The notes under the pieces: model-generated
What the model saw: only the letters and a program-made list of their open reading frames with translations
Told to the model about the DNA's origin: nothing
Database searches by the model: none
Shown: in pieces, positions 10,745 through 22,363 of the stretch
Position numbering within the stretch: position 1 is the first letter of the stretch
Layout of the letters: each line of letters starts with the position of its first letter
Position numbers and translations under genes: made by a program
Source: Ricinus communis
Lineage: Eukaryota; Streptophyta; Magnoliopsida; Malpighiales; Euphorbiaceae
DNA: 64,000 nucleotides
Reading direction: 5' to 3'
Assembly (NCBI RefSeq): GCF_019578655.1
Contig: NC_063260.1
Span: 29,412,888 to 29,476,887, forward strand

Positions 10745-13700
10745 ATTATCACTCAGCTTCAATCCCTTTTGCAGTCTCAGAATTCTCAAGGGTCAGGTTT
10801 GGTATCTCAACAACCCACAGGTTCTCTAAATAAAACCTCTACTTGGCTTATTGATTCTGGTGCAACCGATCACATGACCTGGGATTCAACAAAATTACAC
10901 AATTTTGTTCCTATGAATTCCCAACACGTGATCGTTGCCAATGGAGATCGAGCAGAAATCTCTAGTTTTGGCTCATCTAACTTGTTTAATAAAATAATAC
11001 CTAATATTCTTCTATCGCCTGCTTTTAAATCTAACTTACTTTCCGTTGGTAAAATAACCAAGACTTTAAATTGTAATGTTATTTTCTCACCATCTATTGT
11101 GATTTTTCAGGATCGAATCACGGGGAAGATGATTGGTGAGGGATATCTTCAAAATGACCTATACTACCTCACCACCCCTAGCCAGTGTCTAACCACAACC
11201 AATCCCTCCAACCACGGCTTGTTGATGCATAGACGGCTTGGGCATCCATCCGACAGAATTTTAAACCAACTTTTTTGTCTTAAAACAGATTAAAGTTGTT
11301 GTGATGTCTGCAAATTTTCAAAGCATACAAGATTACCTTTTCCATTATCGACTACTAAATCAGAAAAATTATTTGAATTAATCCACTCTGATGTTCGGGG
11401 ACCTGCTCCCATCACCTCATACAATCACTTCCGCTATTTTGTTACTTTTATCGACGGTTACTCCCGAGTCACTTGGGTTTATTTACTAAAAGGAAAAATG
11501 ATGTTTTTTCCTACTTTCTCAACTTTTTTCACTTTATTCAAAACCAGTACAACACCATAATTAAAATATTTCGCTCAGATAATGGTACTGAATATGTCAA
11601 TAAAAACTTTTCTGAATTCTTCTCTTAAAAAGGAATTTTGTCAAACCACCTGCATTTATACCCCTGAACAGAATGGGGTTTCAGAAAGAAAAAATCAGCA
11701 TCTTCTTGAGGTTACTTGCACTCTTCTTTTTCAAAACAATGTTTCTCATAGTTTTTGGTCGGATGCTCTCCTCACCGCAGCCTATCTCATCAACCGACTC
11801 CCCAGTCCCGTTCTCAAGAATCTCAGCCCTCTAGAACTTCTCAAACAAAGAAAAATCAAATTAAATCATCTTCGTGTATTTGGTTGCACAGCCTTTGTCC
11901 ACATCAGACGTCAGCATAAACTAGCCCAAAGTTGTGCTCGAACTATCTTCCTTGGGTACTCCTCTGAAAAAAAAAGGGTACAAATGTTATGATCCCACCA
12001 CCTATAAATCATATATTTCCCGAGGTGTAACATTCGATGAAACTACCCCTTACTTTCCTAATGACACCACGTCTCCCACAGAATTTTTTCTTTTTAACTC
12101 TTCCTTTTTTGACAGCACTCTTCAGGATCCTCTCTCTGGACAAGAGCAACCTCCCGTGCCTACCTCTAGCTCCCACCCTTCAGGGGGAGAGTCTTCCCTT
12201 CCTGGAGCAATTTTCTCAGGGGGAGATCATGAGTATGAATCATCTACAGAAGAAATTGCTCTACGAAGATCTACTAGACCAACCAGACCTCTTACTCGGT
12301 TAAAGGACTATGTGTCCAACTCGGTATCGTACCCTATTAATCGCTTTATTAATTATAACTCTGTATCATCTTCATATAGGACCTATTTAAATACTATCAC
12401 ATCACACACTGAGCCCACCTCTTTCTATGATGCCAACACCGATCCTAATTGGTGTAAGGCTATGAAAGAAGAGCTCCAGGCCCTGGAGAAAAATAAAACA
12501 TGGGACCTTGTTACTCTGCCACCAAATAAAAAACCGGTCAGCTGCAAATGGGTGTATAAGGTCAAGTACAAGCATGATAGTACCATTGAAAGGTACAAAG
12601 CCAGACTGGTAGCAAAAGGCTTCACCCAAACTTATGGTGTGGATTACCAGGAGACCTTTGCTCCGGTGGCTAAAATGAGCACAGTTCGTATTCTGTTATC
12701 TGTTGCTACTAACTCAGGGTGGAGCCTATCCCAAATGGATGTCAAGAATGCATTTCTTCAAGGATCTCTAGCAGAAGAAGTGTACATGACCCTTCCACCA
12801 GATCACAAATCAGCCTCTGATCCTTCCCTGGTATGTAAGTTAAGAAAGGCAATCTACGGATTGAAACAGTCTCCAAGAGTATGGTATGCCAAGCTTAGTC
12901 AGTTTCTCTTAAAAATTAATTTCAGCAAGTGTATCTCTGATTCTTCTATGTTCGTTAAGCACACTCATACTTACACAATAATTATTCTAGTATATGTCGA
13001 TGATATTATTATAACAGGAAATAATAATGATGAAATTGAGAAAGTAAAACAAAATCTAAAGGAGGAATTTGACATTAAGGACCTTGGTCAGCTAACTTAC
13101 TTTCTTGGGATAGAAATAGCCAAATCTCATAAAGGGCTATTCCTATCTCAAAGAAAATATGTCCTTGATCTCCTAAAAGAAACAAGAAAGATAGGAGCCA
13201 AGCCCATAGATACCCCAATGGAAAAGAAACCCGGCTCAATCTAGAGGACGGCGACCCCTTAAGTGACATAGGTCACTACTAGCGCCTGGTAGGAAAATTA
13301 ATCTACCTGACTGTTACCAGACCTGATATTAGCTATGCTGTTAGCATGATTAGCCAATTCATGCATGCTCCTCGTACCCCTCACTTAGATGTAGTTGATA
13401 GGATCCTAAGATACCTCAAAGGTTCTCCAAGTCAAGGTATTTGGGTGAAAAATAATAATAATACTAACAATGTTATAGGTTTTTCCGATACAGATTGGGC
13501 AGGTAGCTGTGACAGAAAGTCAACCTCTGGGTTCTGCATATTTGTAGGAGGAAATTTGGTTACTTGGAAAGGTAAAAAACAATCAGTAAAAGCAAGATCC
13601 AGTACTGAGGCTGAGTACAGAGCTATGGCATCAACAACCAGTGAGCTTGTTTGAATTAAGCAAGTGCTTACTGACATGGGAATAAAGTGCAAAGATCTGA

Positions 13701-13957
13701 TGGAGATGCACTGTGACAACCAAGCAGCAAGGCACATAGCGTCAAATCCAGTCTTCCACGAAAGGACTAAATATATTGAAGTTGACTGTCACTTCATAAG
13801 GGAAAAAGTTCAGTCGGGAGAAATTGTAACTCCATTTGTCGGGAAGCCACGGGCAATTTGGCGGACATCTTCACAAAGGCCCTCGACAAAGCAAGTCACC
13901 AAAGACTTCTGAGCAAGATGAGTACTATGAATCTATTCGAACCCATCTTGAGGGGGA
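10745..13957 (+). pseudogene. Copia pol (protease, integrase, RT, RNase H), disrupted
   Basis: The protease active site LIDSGATDHM is at about 10848. The integrase zinc domain has H-X4-H (HRRLGH) and C-X2-C (CDVC), with a TAA between them at 11291. The catalytic Asp, Asp and Glu contexts are IHSDVRG, RSDNGTEY and NGVSERKN. A frameshift sits in the A-run near 11976. The reverse transcriptase (12420-13240) is open, with RYKARLVAKGF, QMDVKNAFLQG and the catalytic YVDD (about 12994-13005). A TAG at 13242 and further breaks separate RNase H, which still shows DTDWAGS, SSTEAEYRAM and CDNQAA. The end of pol runs into the polypurine tract. Confidence 0.93.
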
Positions 13958-13958
13958 G

Positions 13959-14280
13959 TGTTGAAGCACCAAGAAATGACCCAGGACCAAAGACGCATTA
14001 TTCAACAATCGAAACCAGTAAGGACCACCGGTCTTTGATGTTGGTCATTGCCTCAGATGTCCAAATCATCACAGGCCTAGGCTAGGGAAAAGGAGCAACA
14101 CCTCTCCCCTAAGGGAAAGGGCTACTTCTACTCTTCCCTAGCTTGGAAAGTTAACGTTACAATATCAACAATAGGACCGTTGCAATAGAAAATTGTATAT
14201 AACAGAAAGCTTATCATCCTTGTAATCTCAGAATAGTATACACTTAACAAAATCATCATTGATCACCCATTTTTCACACA
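13959..14280 (+). repeat. 3' LTR of the copia element
   Basis: It begins TGTTGAAGCACC immediately after the polypurine tract and ends near CACCCATTTTTCACACA, about 320 bp. A TATA-like TGTATATAACAG lies at about 14193. The right border with the PQQ exon is ambiguous by a few bases because ACA/AAC units repeat there. Confidence 0.85.
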
Positions 14281-16100
14281 ACAACGACAATCGTGGATAT
14301 ACTAGAGCAGTTATATGGGGAAGTAGCCCATCAATTGACATATCTAGAAACCATGTTTATATTGCAACAGGAAACCTGTATTCAGCTCCTCTTCATGTAC
14401 GCCAATGTCAAGAAATTCAGAATAATCAAACCACATCAAGCAATCCAGATAAATGTATTGAGCCTGATAACCATTCCAATTCAAAGCCCTTGATCTTGAC
14501 TCTGGAGAAATCAAGTGGTATAAATAGTTAGGAGGATATGATGTTTGGTTTGCAGCTTGCAACAAACTTTCAACCCCTAATTGCCCTCCTGGCGCCAATC
14601 CGGATGCTGATTTTTTAGAAGCACCAATGATGTTAAGCATTTATGTCAATGGGACTATGCAAGGTTTAGTTGTTGCCATTCAGAAAAGTGGCTTTGCCTG
14701 GGCTGTGGATCGCATTACTGGTAGCCACATCAGGTCAACTGTAAGTATCTTTAAGCTCAGTTTGCCAGAGCTGTGCATAAATTCCAAGAATTCAAATTGC
14801 AACTTTCCAATATATAATTTAGCTAAGCAAAAACTACGGTGTAGGAAGCTGGACCTGGAGGACTCGGAGGTGGAGGATACTGGGGGGCGGCAATCGACGA
14901 AAAGCGAGTATACACCAACATAGCTAACTCAGAAAGCAAAATTTTCACTCTGAAACCATCCAAGAAGAACACAACAGCTGGTGGATGGGTGGGCATGGAT
15001 GCTAAGAATGGTGAAATCCTATGGTCAGTAGGTGATCCAAGCAATGGAACAGCTAGTGATCCTGTTACCATTGCTAATGGTGTCCTCTTTGGAGGTTCAA
15101 CATATAAGAAAGGACCAATTTATGCACTGAATGCAAGAAATGGTAGAATACTTTGGTTACATGAAACTGAAGCTTCAATATATGGAGGTGTGTCAGTGAG
15201 TGATGGGTGTGTCTATTTTGGTAATGGATATAGAGGATTTGTGGCAGGAACCTCACTCCTTGCCTTCTGCATCTCTTGAATTATATTAACAGCTCCACGT
15301 TTCATTGCATATCCACAATTGAAGAGCAATAGAAAAAAAAGTTTTCATAAGAATGATTGAAGACGTGTAACCTGCTTAATTTGCACTTTGAATATCCTCT
15401 GCAAATGAAAATGAAAAAGATGAGCATAAACCCTATCCGACAACTTGGTAAGATCAAGTGGAAAGACAAATAAAGATTTTATTTATTTATTTTGTTATGA
15501 ATTCTTAAGCTCCAGAATGTTAAGTTTGGAATAAATAAATAAGATCTATTAATTACCCATTAGCTATTAAGAATGACCAAGTTGGAGTAGGAAATACAAT
15601 AAGTATTAGATAATTTCACTTTATTTTTATATTTTAATTCATTAATTTATTTTAACTAAAATGTTATTTCACATATTTATTATTTATATAATATTTTAAA
15701 AATTAAGAAGGTCGTGATTATTCTAATACAACCCATTAATTTGAACATAATTAAAAGAAATAATTGGATTTTACAGTTTCAAAAAAGAAAGTATTTATTT
15801 CTAATAAAAGAAGAAAGAAAAATTTGCGATACATTTAAAGCCGGTAATTTTGTCTAATATAAATACTGTCATAAATTTTTTAAAAAATTCTGAAAAATTC
15901 TAAAATAGAACTAATGAAATTAACAGCAGATACGATTTTCTAAGACTTTTAAATAAAAGAAATATACTAATTCCTAATATTATAAAGAACTTATAATATA
16001 ATTTTACTTTTAACAGATTTATAATATAATTTTATTTTCCTGGATTGACTCTTAAAATTCTTTAATAAAAAGCGAGGTATCAGTTCAAGTAATTTATAAT

Positions 16101-16912
16101 AGGGTTAATTATTTTAAATATTATACTAATAGATTCTTTTGCTTTTAATAATTAATTATAATATTTTTATTTTTAAATTCTATTAAATTATTATATTCTT
16201 TTGTAAAAAATAATCGTTACTTTAAATATAATATCCAAAATACCTTTAATATATTTTAATATCCTCAAAATTTATCAAATTACACTAGCAAATTGCTATA
16301 TTTTTAATAATTAACTTTAATATTCTCTCATTTTATTATATTAAACTATTACATCCTTAATTAAAAATAATATTAAAAAATAAAAATACCAACTTTTTTA
16401 AAATATTAAAATAACAATTTTTCCTTATTAAATTCCTCTAGAATTTATTTATATATCTAAGAAAATATAATATATCACTAATTATTTAAATTTCTTAGTA
16501 ACTTATAACTTTAATTTTTGAATATAGATATAGTTAATTAACTTTAAAATATAAAAACGATTAATATTGTATTATTAATCTTTAAATTATTATTTGAAAT
16601 TTTTTTAATATATGTATAAAATCTGAATTAATTATTTTAGCATTTCGGAGAAAAATATTAGAATTAATTATTAAAAACAGAGAGATCTATTAGTGCTATT
16701 TGATAAAATTCAGAGATATTAAAATTTCTCTATTTATAAAAGTATCATTGGCATATTAAATAAAAATAATAATTGACTAACTGAAAAATTTGATAAAATA
16801 AGATAATAGTTAATTTCATCAAATGATAAGAATATTATAACTAAGTATTATAAACAGAGGGACTTATTAGTATAATATAATAAATTTCAATGAGGTTAAA
16901 ATAAATAACCCT
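16101..16912. repeat. AT-rich foldback / inverted-repeat element
   Basis: The left end reads AGGGTTAATTATTTTAA and then ATATTATACTAATAG. The right end, read on the minus strand, is AGGGTTATTTATTTTAA and later ATTATACTAATAAG. Similar phrases recur inside in both directions (for example TTTAATAATTAA near 16146 and 16300). About 0.8 kb in total. It resembles a non-autonomous foldback or MITE-like element, but no target duplication was established. Confidence 0.5.
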
Positions 16913-17278
16913 CTATAATATGGTCTGTATCGTACTGAACTCTTAAATTTAATAAATTCCTATTTATATACTTTTTTTAATATTTATGTATATAGGTTGA
17001 GTGAACGGTTTTCTTATGGGTTGAATGAATGTTTAAGTTGTGTGTAAAATAAATAAATTTTATAAGTTTCTATTAAATCAATTTTTATATTCAGTTTTAA
17101 TGCGTTTGATTTGTATAAAAAATATTTAAATTTTCGGCTCTTTAAATTCATGAAATTTAAGCTTCTAAGTGGATTATAAATTTATGAGCATTTTCTTTAT
17201 TATGATAGAAATACTATTTTTTAAATATTTTATATTCTCTTCTATCTCTTTTTTTTCTCTTTCTTATTTGAATTATTA

Positions 17279-17281
<3 letters not shown>

Positions 17282-17320
<39 letters not shown>
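17282..17320. repeat. (TA)n microsatellite
   Basis: About 18-19 uninterrupted TA units within AT-rich intergenic DNA upstream of the GUF1-type gene. Confidence 0.9.
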
Positions 17321-17321
<1 letters not shown>

Positions 17322-17753
17322 CAATATTTTACATATAAACTACTTACAAATTTATTTAATTTGAAATAAATTCTATATTTATTATATAATATAACAAAAC
17401 AAAAATTATTTGTAAATTTTCATTTCATTAAATGTTAGTCAATCAATGGCATAGTCCAATTGTAAGATTTGAAAATTTCAAATTATTGAAAGAGATGAAT
17501 ATCTTTTATTATATAATAAAAAGATAAATTGTTTAATATGAAAAACAGGGATGAAAGTGTCTAGTAAGGTAAACCCAAGGATGTTACCGCCTTCTCAAAA
17601 TAAAAGAAGGATGTTATCGAAATTAATCCCAAACGAAATTCTAAAAGAAAAAAAAGAAAAAGTTTTACGACGTCGTCATTTCTTATTCAACCAAACTTTG
17701 GTTTGGCTTCACAGGGCCAGTAGCGGCTTTCTGGTACTGCTCCAGAGCTCCGT

Positions 17754-20700
17754 ATGGGTTTTTCACATGGGGTTTCAAAAACCCTAAAATCGCCAAAATC
17801 CCTATCTCTTCTGCGATCATATTATTCAAAATTCAACCCATACCCTTCTATATTCGGATTAAACGACCACCGTTTTGGCTTAATAAAACATGATTATTGC
17901 TCTAATACGCGCAAGGAGAACATCAATCCTATAGATTTGAGCAAGTATCCTACTGAACGAATTAGAAATTTCTCGATAATTGCACATGTTGACCATGGAA
18001 AGTCAACGCTAGCTGACCGGCTTTTGGAGCTCACTGGAACCATTAAAAGAGGCCATGGTCAGCCTCAGTACCTCGATAAATTGCAGGTATATTATATATG
18101 AATGAAACAGAAGCAGTAGCTTTTTTATTGGTTTGATTAATAAGCAAAAGTGTAAACATATAGGTGGTTTTTATTTTACTAGGTTTCTAATAATTCTTTT
18201 GAGTTTCATGTAGGAAAAGTGAATTATTTCAATAATGTTGATCAAAAAGTGTTCCCTAATCGAAAATATGCATTTCTGCACCCTAATGAAAATGGGAATG
18301 AAATTATCTAAACTCATACATAGTGCTTGGAAACTCCAAGTCAATCTGAGGAAGAGTAGTTTCTAAAATTCAACTCTCTGAACCTAAATAAACGAAACTG
18401 TTTTGGAAGCAATGAAATATTTCCACACAAAGGTGACATGATTTGCAAGAATTCAATTCTCATATTCTATTCTAAACAAGCCATTAAACAATTGAAGTGT
18501 GAGGTCATGACATTGGACCTTGAGTTGTACATTATTCAAATTAGTTTGCGTAGTGTGATATTATTTGAATATGGGTTGGTCAAGTACATGAAATGGGAAC
18601 GGGAACACTTTATTATAAGTGTTCATAGTGTTCAAATTGAATTCTTTATTGGAAACTACTGATTGCATGATCTCTAAGGAACACTACATTTCAGTGAAAG
18701 GAGCTGTCTTTGGTTTCATTTATAAGAGGGCTTTGATGGGGATAGTATTGGTTTGTTACAAAAGAGGAGATTGATGGCTGTATAATAAGATGAAATCATT
18801 GGAATAAGTTAGTAAGTACATCTAGGGCTTATTTTAAATGTAAGCACCAGAAAACTACTGAGTTGTGAGATCTCATAGATAATGACTCCAGTTAGTCTCG
18901 TGCAATATTATGGTTACTCGTTTGCATTTTAATTGCTTAACTAGAAAGGTTTTGACTTTTTCCAATTTTCTGATCTTAATTCGTATAATATATATATGAC
19001 TAAATTTGGATTGTCTTAGGTAGAGAGAGAAAGGGGAATAACTGTTAAAGCTCAAACAGCTACCATGTTCCACAAGTACAACTTTCATGGACCCAATATT
19101 GGTGATGCACATGAACCACCTACATTTCTACTAAATCTAATTGATACACCTGGTCATGTCGATTTCAGCTATGAAGTATCAAGATCATTAGCAGCATGCC
19201 AGGGTGCCCTTTTGGTTGTGGATGCTGCCCAAGGTGTTCAGGCACAGACTGTAGCTAATTTTTATCTGGCTTTTGAATCTAACCTGACAGTAATACCTGT
19301 CATTAACAAAATAGACCAGCCAACCGCGGATCCTGATCGTGTCAAAGCTCAATTAAAATCAATGTTTGATCTTGAACCCAGTGATTGCCTCTTAACATCT
19401 GCCAAAACAGGGCAGGGTCTCGAACAAGTCCTTCCTGCAGTCATAGAACGAATACCTTCCCCTCCTGGGTATAGTAATTCACCTCTGCGTATGTTATTGC
19501 TGGACTCTTATTATGATGAGTACAAGGGAGTAATCTGCCATGTCGCAGTTGTGGATGGCATGCTGCGGAAGGGAGATAAGATTTCATCTGCAGCAACTGG
19601 CCATTCATATGAGATTCTGGATGTTGGATTCATGCATCCTGAACTTACTCCAACTGGAATTCTTCTAACCGGACAAGTGGGGTATGTGGTGAGTGGGATG
19701 AGATCAACCAAAGAAGCACGTGTTGGAGACACTTTGTATCATAGCCGAACCAGTGTAGAACCTCTACCAGGTATAGAGCCATCATCTTTTTTTCTACTGC
19801 TGATGCTTGTTAATCCCTTAATCATGATGCTGGAAAGTCCATGCAAAGTCTGTCTCCTTCATCTATATCAATTTCTCTGAGGAACTGATTTATCTTCACA
19901 TACTCCTGTAAAAAGATCGTCACTATTGTAGCGTTTTTTTGAATATTTTGTCTGTTGCGAAAGACATAGAGAAATGTCGCTTCCCACTTCATGGTATAAT
20001 GATGTATTCATGGTATAGTGTGAAGGAAGGAACAAGATAAATTTTTATGGCTGATATTTAAATTCACAGCTGCAGTCATAATATTCTCACTTTTATTTAT
20101 GTTTCTCCAATTGTAGGTTTTAAACCTGCAAAACATATGGTGTTCTCTGGTCTTTATCCAGCTGATGGGTCTGATTTTGATGCGCTTAACCATGCAATAG
20201 AGAGATTGACGTGCAATGATGCGAGTGTCTCTGTTACTAAAGAGAGTAGTTCTGCACTTGGCCTGGGTTTTAGGTGCATCTCTTACTACTAAATTTCTTT
20301 TTTTTTTTTGGTTATTTCCACAGGAATTTCTTTTTTAAAGTCTCTTGTACTTTCATCCTGCAACTCCATTATTTTACTGGTTTTATCTGTAGGTGTGGTT
20401 TCTTAGGCTTACTTCACATGGATGTTTTTCATCAGCGGCTTGAACAGGTGATGTTTCCCTTGTTATTATTCTTCCTAGCAGAAAATTAAATTCCTGCTTT
20501 CTGGTGATAAGATATTACTCTTGTTGAATGTAATTATTGTTGTAGAACATAATAATTAGAAAAAGCATTTCTAATCAACAGGAATATGGAGCTCATGTCA
20601 TTTCTACCGTTCCAACTGTCCCTTATATTTTTAAGTATTCCGATGGAAGGTGCGTCTCATCCTGTCTCTGTAGTTTCTAAATCTGCCATCTCTTATCTTT

Positions 20701-22363
20701 TACCCAACAGTACATGTTGGTGCCTTTGCTAGCAAAGTACAAGTTCAAAATCCTGCTGCATTGCCTTCAAACCCCAAGAAACGAGTTACTGCTAGTTGGG
20801 AACCTACAGTTGTTGCTACAATTATCATCCCTAGTGAGTAAGCTCTCATACTGTCACTGTCCCTCTGCATTATGACTTAGCTATTCTTTAGCATGCCTAT
20901 TAGTAAGTACTAACTCATCCATTTTTCGTTTCTCTGTATAAGGTATGTGGGGCCTGTTATTACCCTTTGTTCTGAGCGGAGAGGACAGCAGTTGGAGTAT
21001 TCATTTATTGACAGGTAATTTTATGTGCCAGATCAAATTAGTTGCCAGTTATTGCCTGTAGTTTAATTAATAGATTTTATTATATGCTACTTTTGTCTAC
21101 TTACTGCACATTGACTCTTTCATACTCTAGCCCACAATTAGGCTACTAATAATCATTTTGTCTTATCTATCAAGCCAACGAGCCTTTATGAAGTATCGCC
21201 TACCATTGAGGGAAATTGTTGTTGATTTTTACAATGAGCTGAAGAGTATAACATCAGGATATGCTTCATTTGATTACGAGGATTCAGAGTACGTACTCTC
21301 TTTCTCTCTCTCTCTCTCAAACACAAACATGCATGTCAAACGGAGACTATATTTATTTGCATGGTAAGAAGTGATGCCACTAAATAGATGTTCAGCCATA
21401 GAAAGGCCAATAAATAGATGTTCAGCCATAGAAAGTTTTAGCTGCATGTTACTTATTTTGCCAATTGGTTTTGCCCAATCATCCAAACTTCCTTTAGTGA
21501 CAAGCCTCAATGCACTGTGCAAATGCTCTTCCATGTTGCTATTTTAGGGCATTGTTCTGGTGCTGCTTAAATTTGGATTATTATGTCAGTAGAATGGATC
21601 CTTAAAATTAAAATTGGAGAAGGGAGGTGGCAATTTCTATGCTTTCACTTTGCAGGATTTTTAATCTTGTTTTTTCTTTTATCTCTACTCGTTTGACATT
21701 ACTGATCGATGTCATTAACAGATATCAAGAAGCTGAATTGGTGAAACTTGATATCCTCTTAAATGGTCAACCAGTTGATGCAATGGCAACCATTGTCCAC
21801 AATTTGAAGGCACAGCGTGTTGGTCGTGAGCTGGTGGACAAACTGAAGAAGTTCATTGATAGGTTTCTAATTGCAACTTTTGTTGCTTCCATATTAATAT
21901 TTTCTTCTTCTTCACAGTAGTCTGATGTTCTTATTTTGAGCAGGCAAATGTTTGAGATAACCATACAAGCTGCAATTGGGTCAAAGGTTGTTGCAAGGGA
22001 AACGTAAGTAGTATAATGTGTTTTTTTGGGATGTTTGTGTCTTCAGGTTATCATTTTAGTTCTTGATAATTTCCTCAATACAAAAAAGCAGCATTAGTGA
22101 TTTCAGTCTCTATATTTATGAATAAATCAGTAGATATTGCATCCGGTATTTGAGCTTTAACTACTATTCATCATCATCTCTCCTTACTGTGCATTAGGAT
22201 TTCAGCTATGAGGAAAAATGTTCTTGCTAAGTGTTATGGTGGGGATGTTACCCGGAAAAGGAAGCTTTTAGAAAAACAAAAAGAAGGCAAGAAGCGAATG
22301 AAGCGTGTTGGTTCTGTTGATATACCACAGGAGGCTTTCCATGAATTACTGAAAGTGTCATAG
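17754..22363 (+). CDS. GUF1: Translation factor GUF1/LepA (EF4) homolog, mitochondrial type
   Basis: GTPase of the LepA/EF4 family, which acts on ribosomes and is thought to back-translocate or remodel stalled complexes. Exons: 17754-18086, 19020-19770, 20117-20273, 20393-20447, 20582-20649, 20733-20837, 20943-21014, 21175-21288, 21722-21862, 21944-22003 and 22198-22363. They total 2022 bp (673 aa), the expected length. GTPase motifs: G1 [10 protein letters not shown]2 region [12 protein letters not shown]3 DTPGH, G4 NKID, G5 SAKTG. The LepA-specific C-terminal block is present, including [21 protein letters not shown]. The N-terminal ~65 residues before [11 protein letters not shown] are Ser/Lys/Arg-rich with few acidic residues, like a mitochondrial presequence. 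The start at 17754 is the first ATG in frame. Mitochondrial rather than plastid location is inferred from similarity to the GUF1 branch. Confidence 0.95.
21381..21435. repeat. 30-bp-period duplication in GUF1 intron 8
   Basis: TAAATAGATGTTCAGCCATA plus GAAAG occurs at 21381-21405 and again, identical, at 21411-21435. Identical copies suggest a recent slippage event. Non-coding. Confidence 0.9.

Larger units (their letters stand above)
9506..14280 (+). mobile_element. Degenerate Ty1/copia LTR retrotransposon inserted in the PQQ gene
   Basis: An element of about 4.8 kb in the same orientation as the host gene. Order is partial 5' LTR, gag, protease, integrase, reverse transcriptase, RNase H, polypurine tract (GAGGGGGAG, 13950-13958), 3' LTR. 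Integrase precedes reverse transcriptase, which defines Ty1/copia rather than Ty3/gypsy. The 5' LTR lacks its start and its second half. The primer-binding site and the N-terminus of gag are also gone. Stops and frameshifts interrupt gag, integrase, the integrase-RT link and RNase H, so it cannot move on its own. No clear 5-bp target duplication is seen, consistent with loss of the true 5' end. The host exon is broken exactly between LPADH and NDNRGY. Confidence 0.95.
8713..15279 (+). pseudogene. PQQ-repeat (polyvinylalcohol dehydrogenase-like) pseudogene, split by a retrotransposon
   Basis: Remains of a gene for a secreted PQQ-type beta-propeller protein of the kind annotated in plants as polyvinylalcohol dehydrogenase-like. 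The N-part begins with NWINHGGDMQNRRYAN (8713 on), followed by a propeller blade ending NGYIYAVQASDGSLI. A TAG at 8896-8898 replaces the expected Trp. A frameshift follows STPTIAGDLLIIG near 9010, and damaged sequence leads to KLDVETGKILWKTYMLP at about 9455-9500. There the copia element interrupts the exon. The reading resumes at about 14278 with NDNRGYTRAVIWGSSPSID, has another frameshift near 14490, a TAG at 14525-14527 (Gln expected) and an intron from about 14740. The last part (14850-15279) is open and ends GTSLLAFCIS-stop. The C-terminus is shorter than I recall for relatives. Several lesions lie outside the insertion, so the gene is dead independently of it. The original start is not identifiable. 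Confidence 0.88.
15280..17553. other. AT-rich intergenic DNA upstream of the GUF1-type gene
   Basis: No coding sequence was recognised. It holds an AT-rich inverted-repeat region (16101-16912), a (TA)n tract (17282-17320), and the 5' flank of the translation-factor gene at its right end. Confidence 0.65.

Noticed and set aside
12037..12303. Extra ORF inside the copia element
   Set aside because: Alternative frame of the linker between integrase and reverse transcriptase; no conserved domain.
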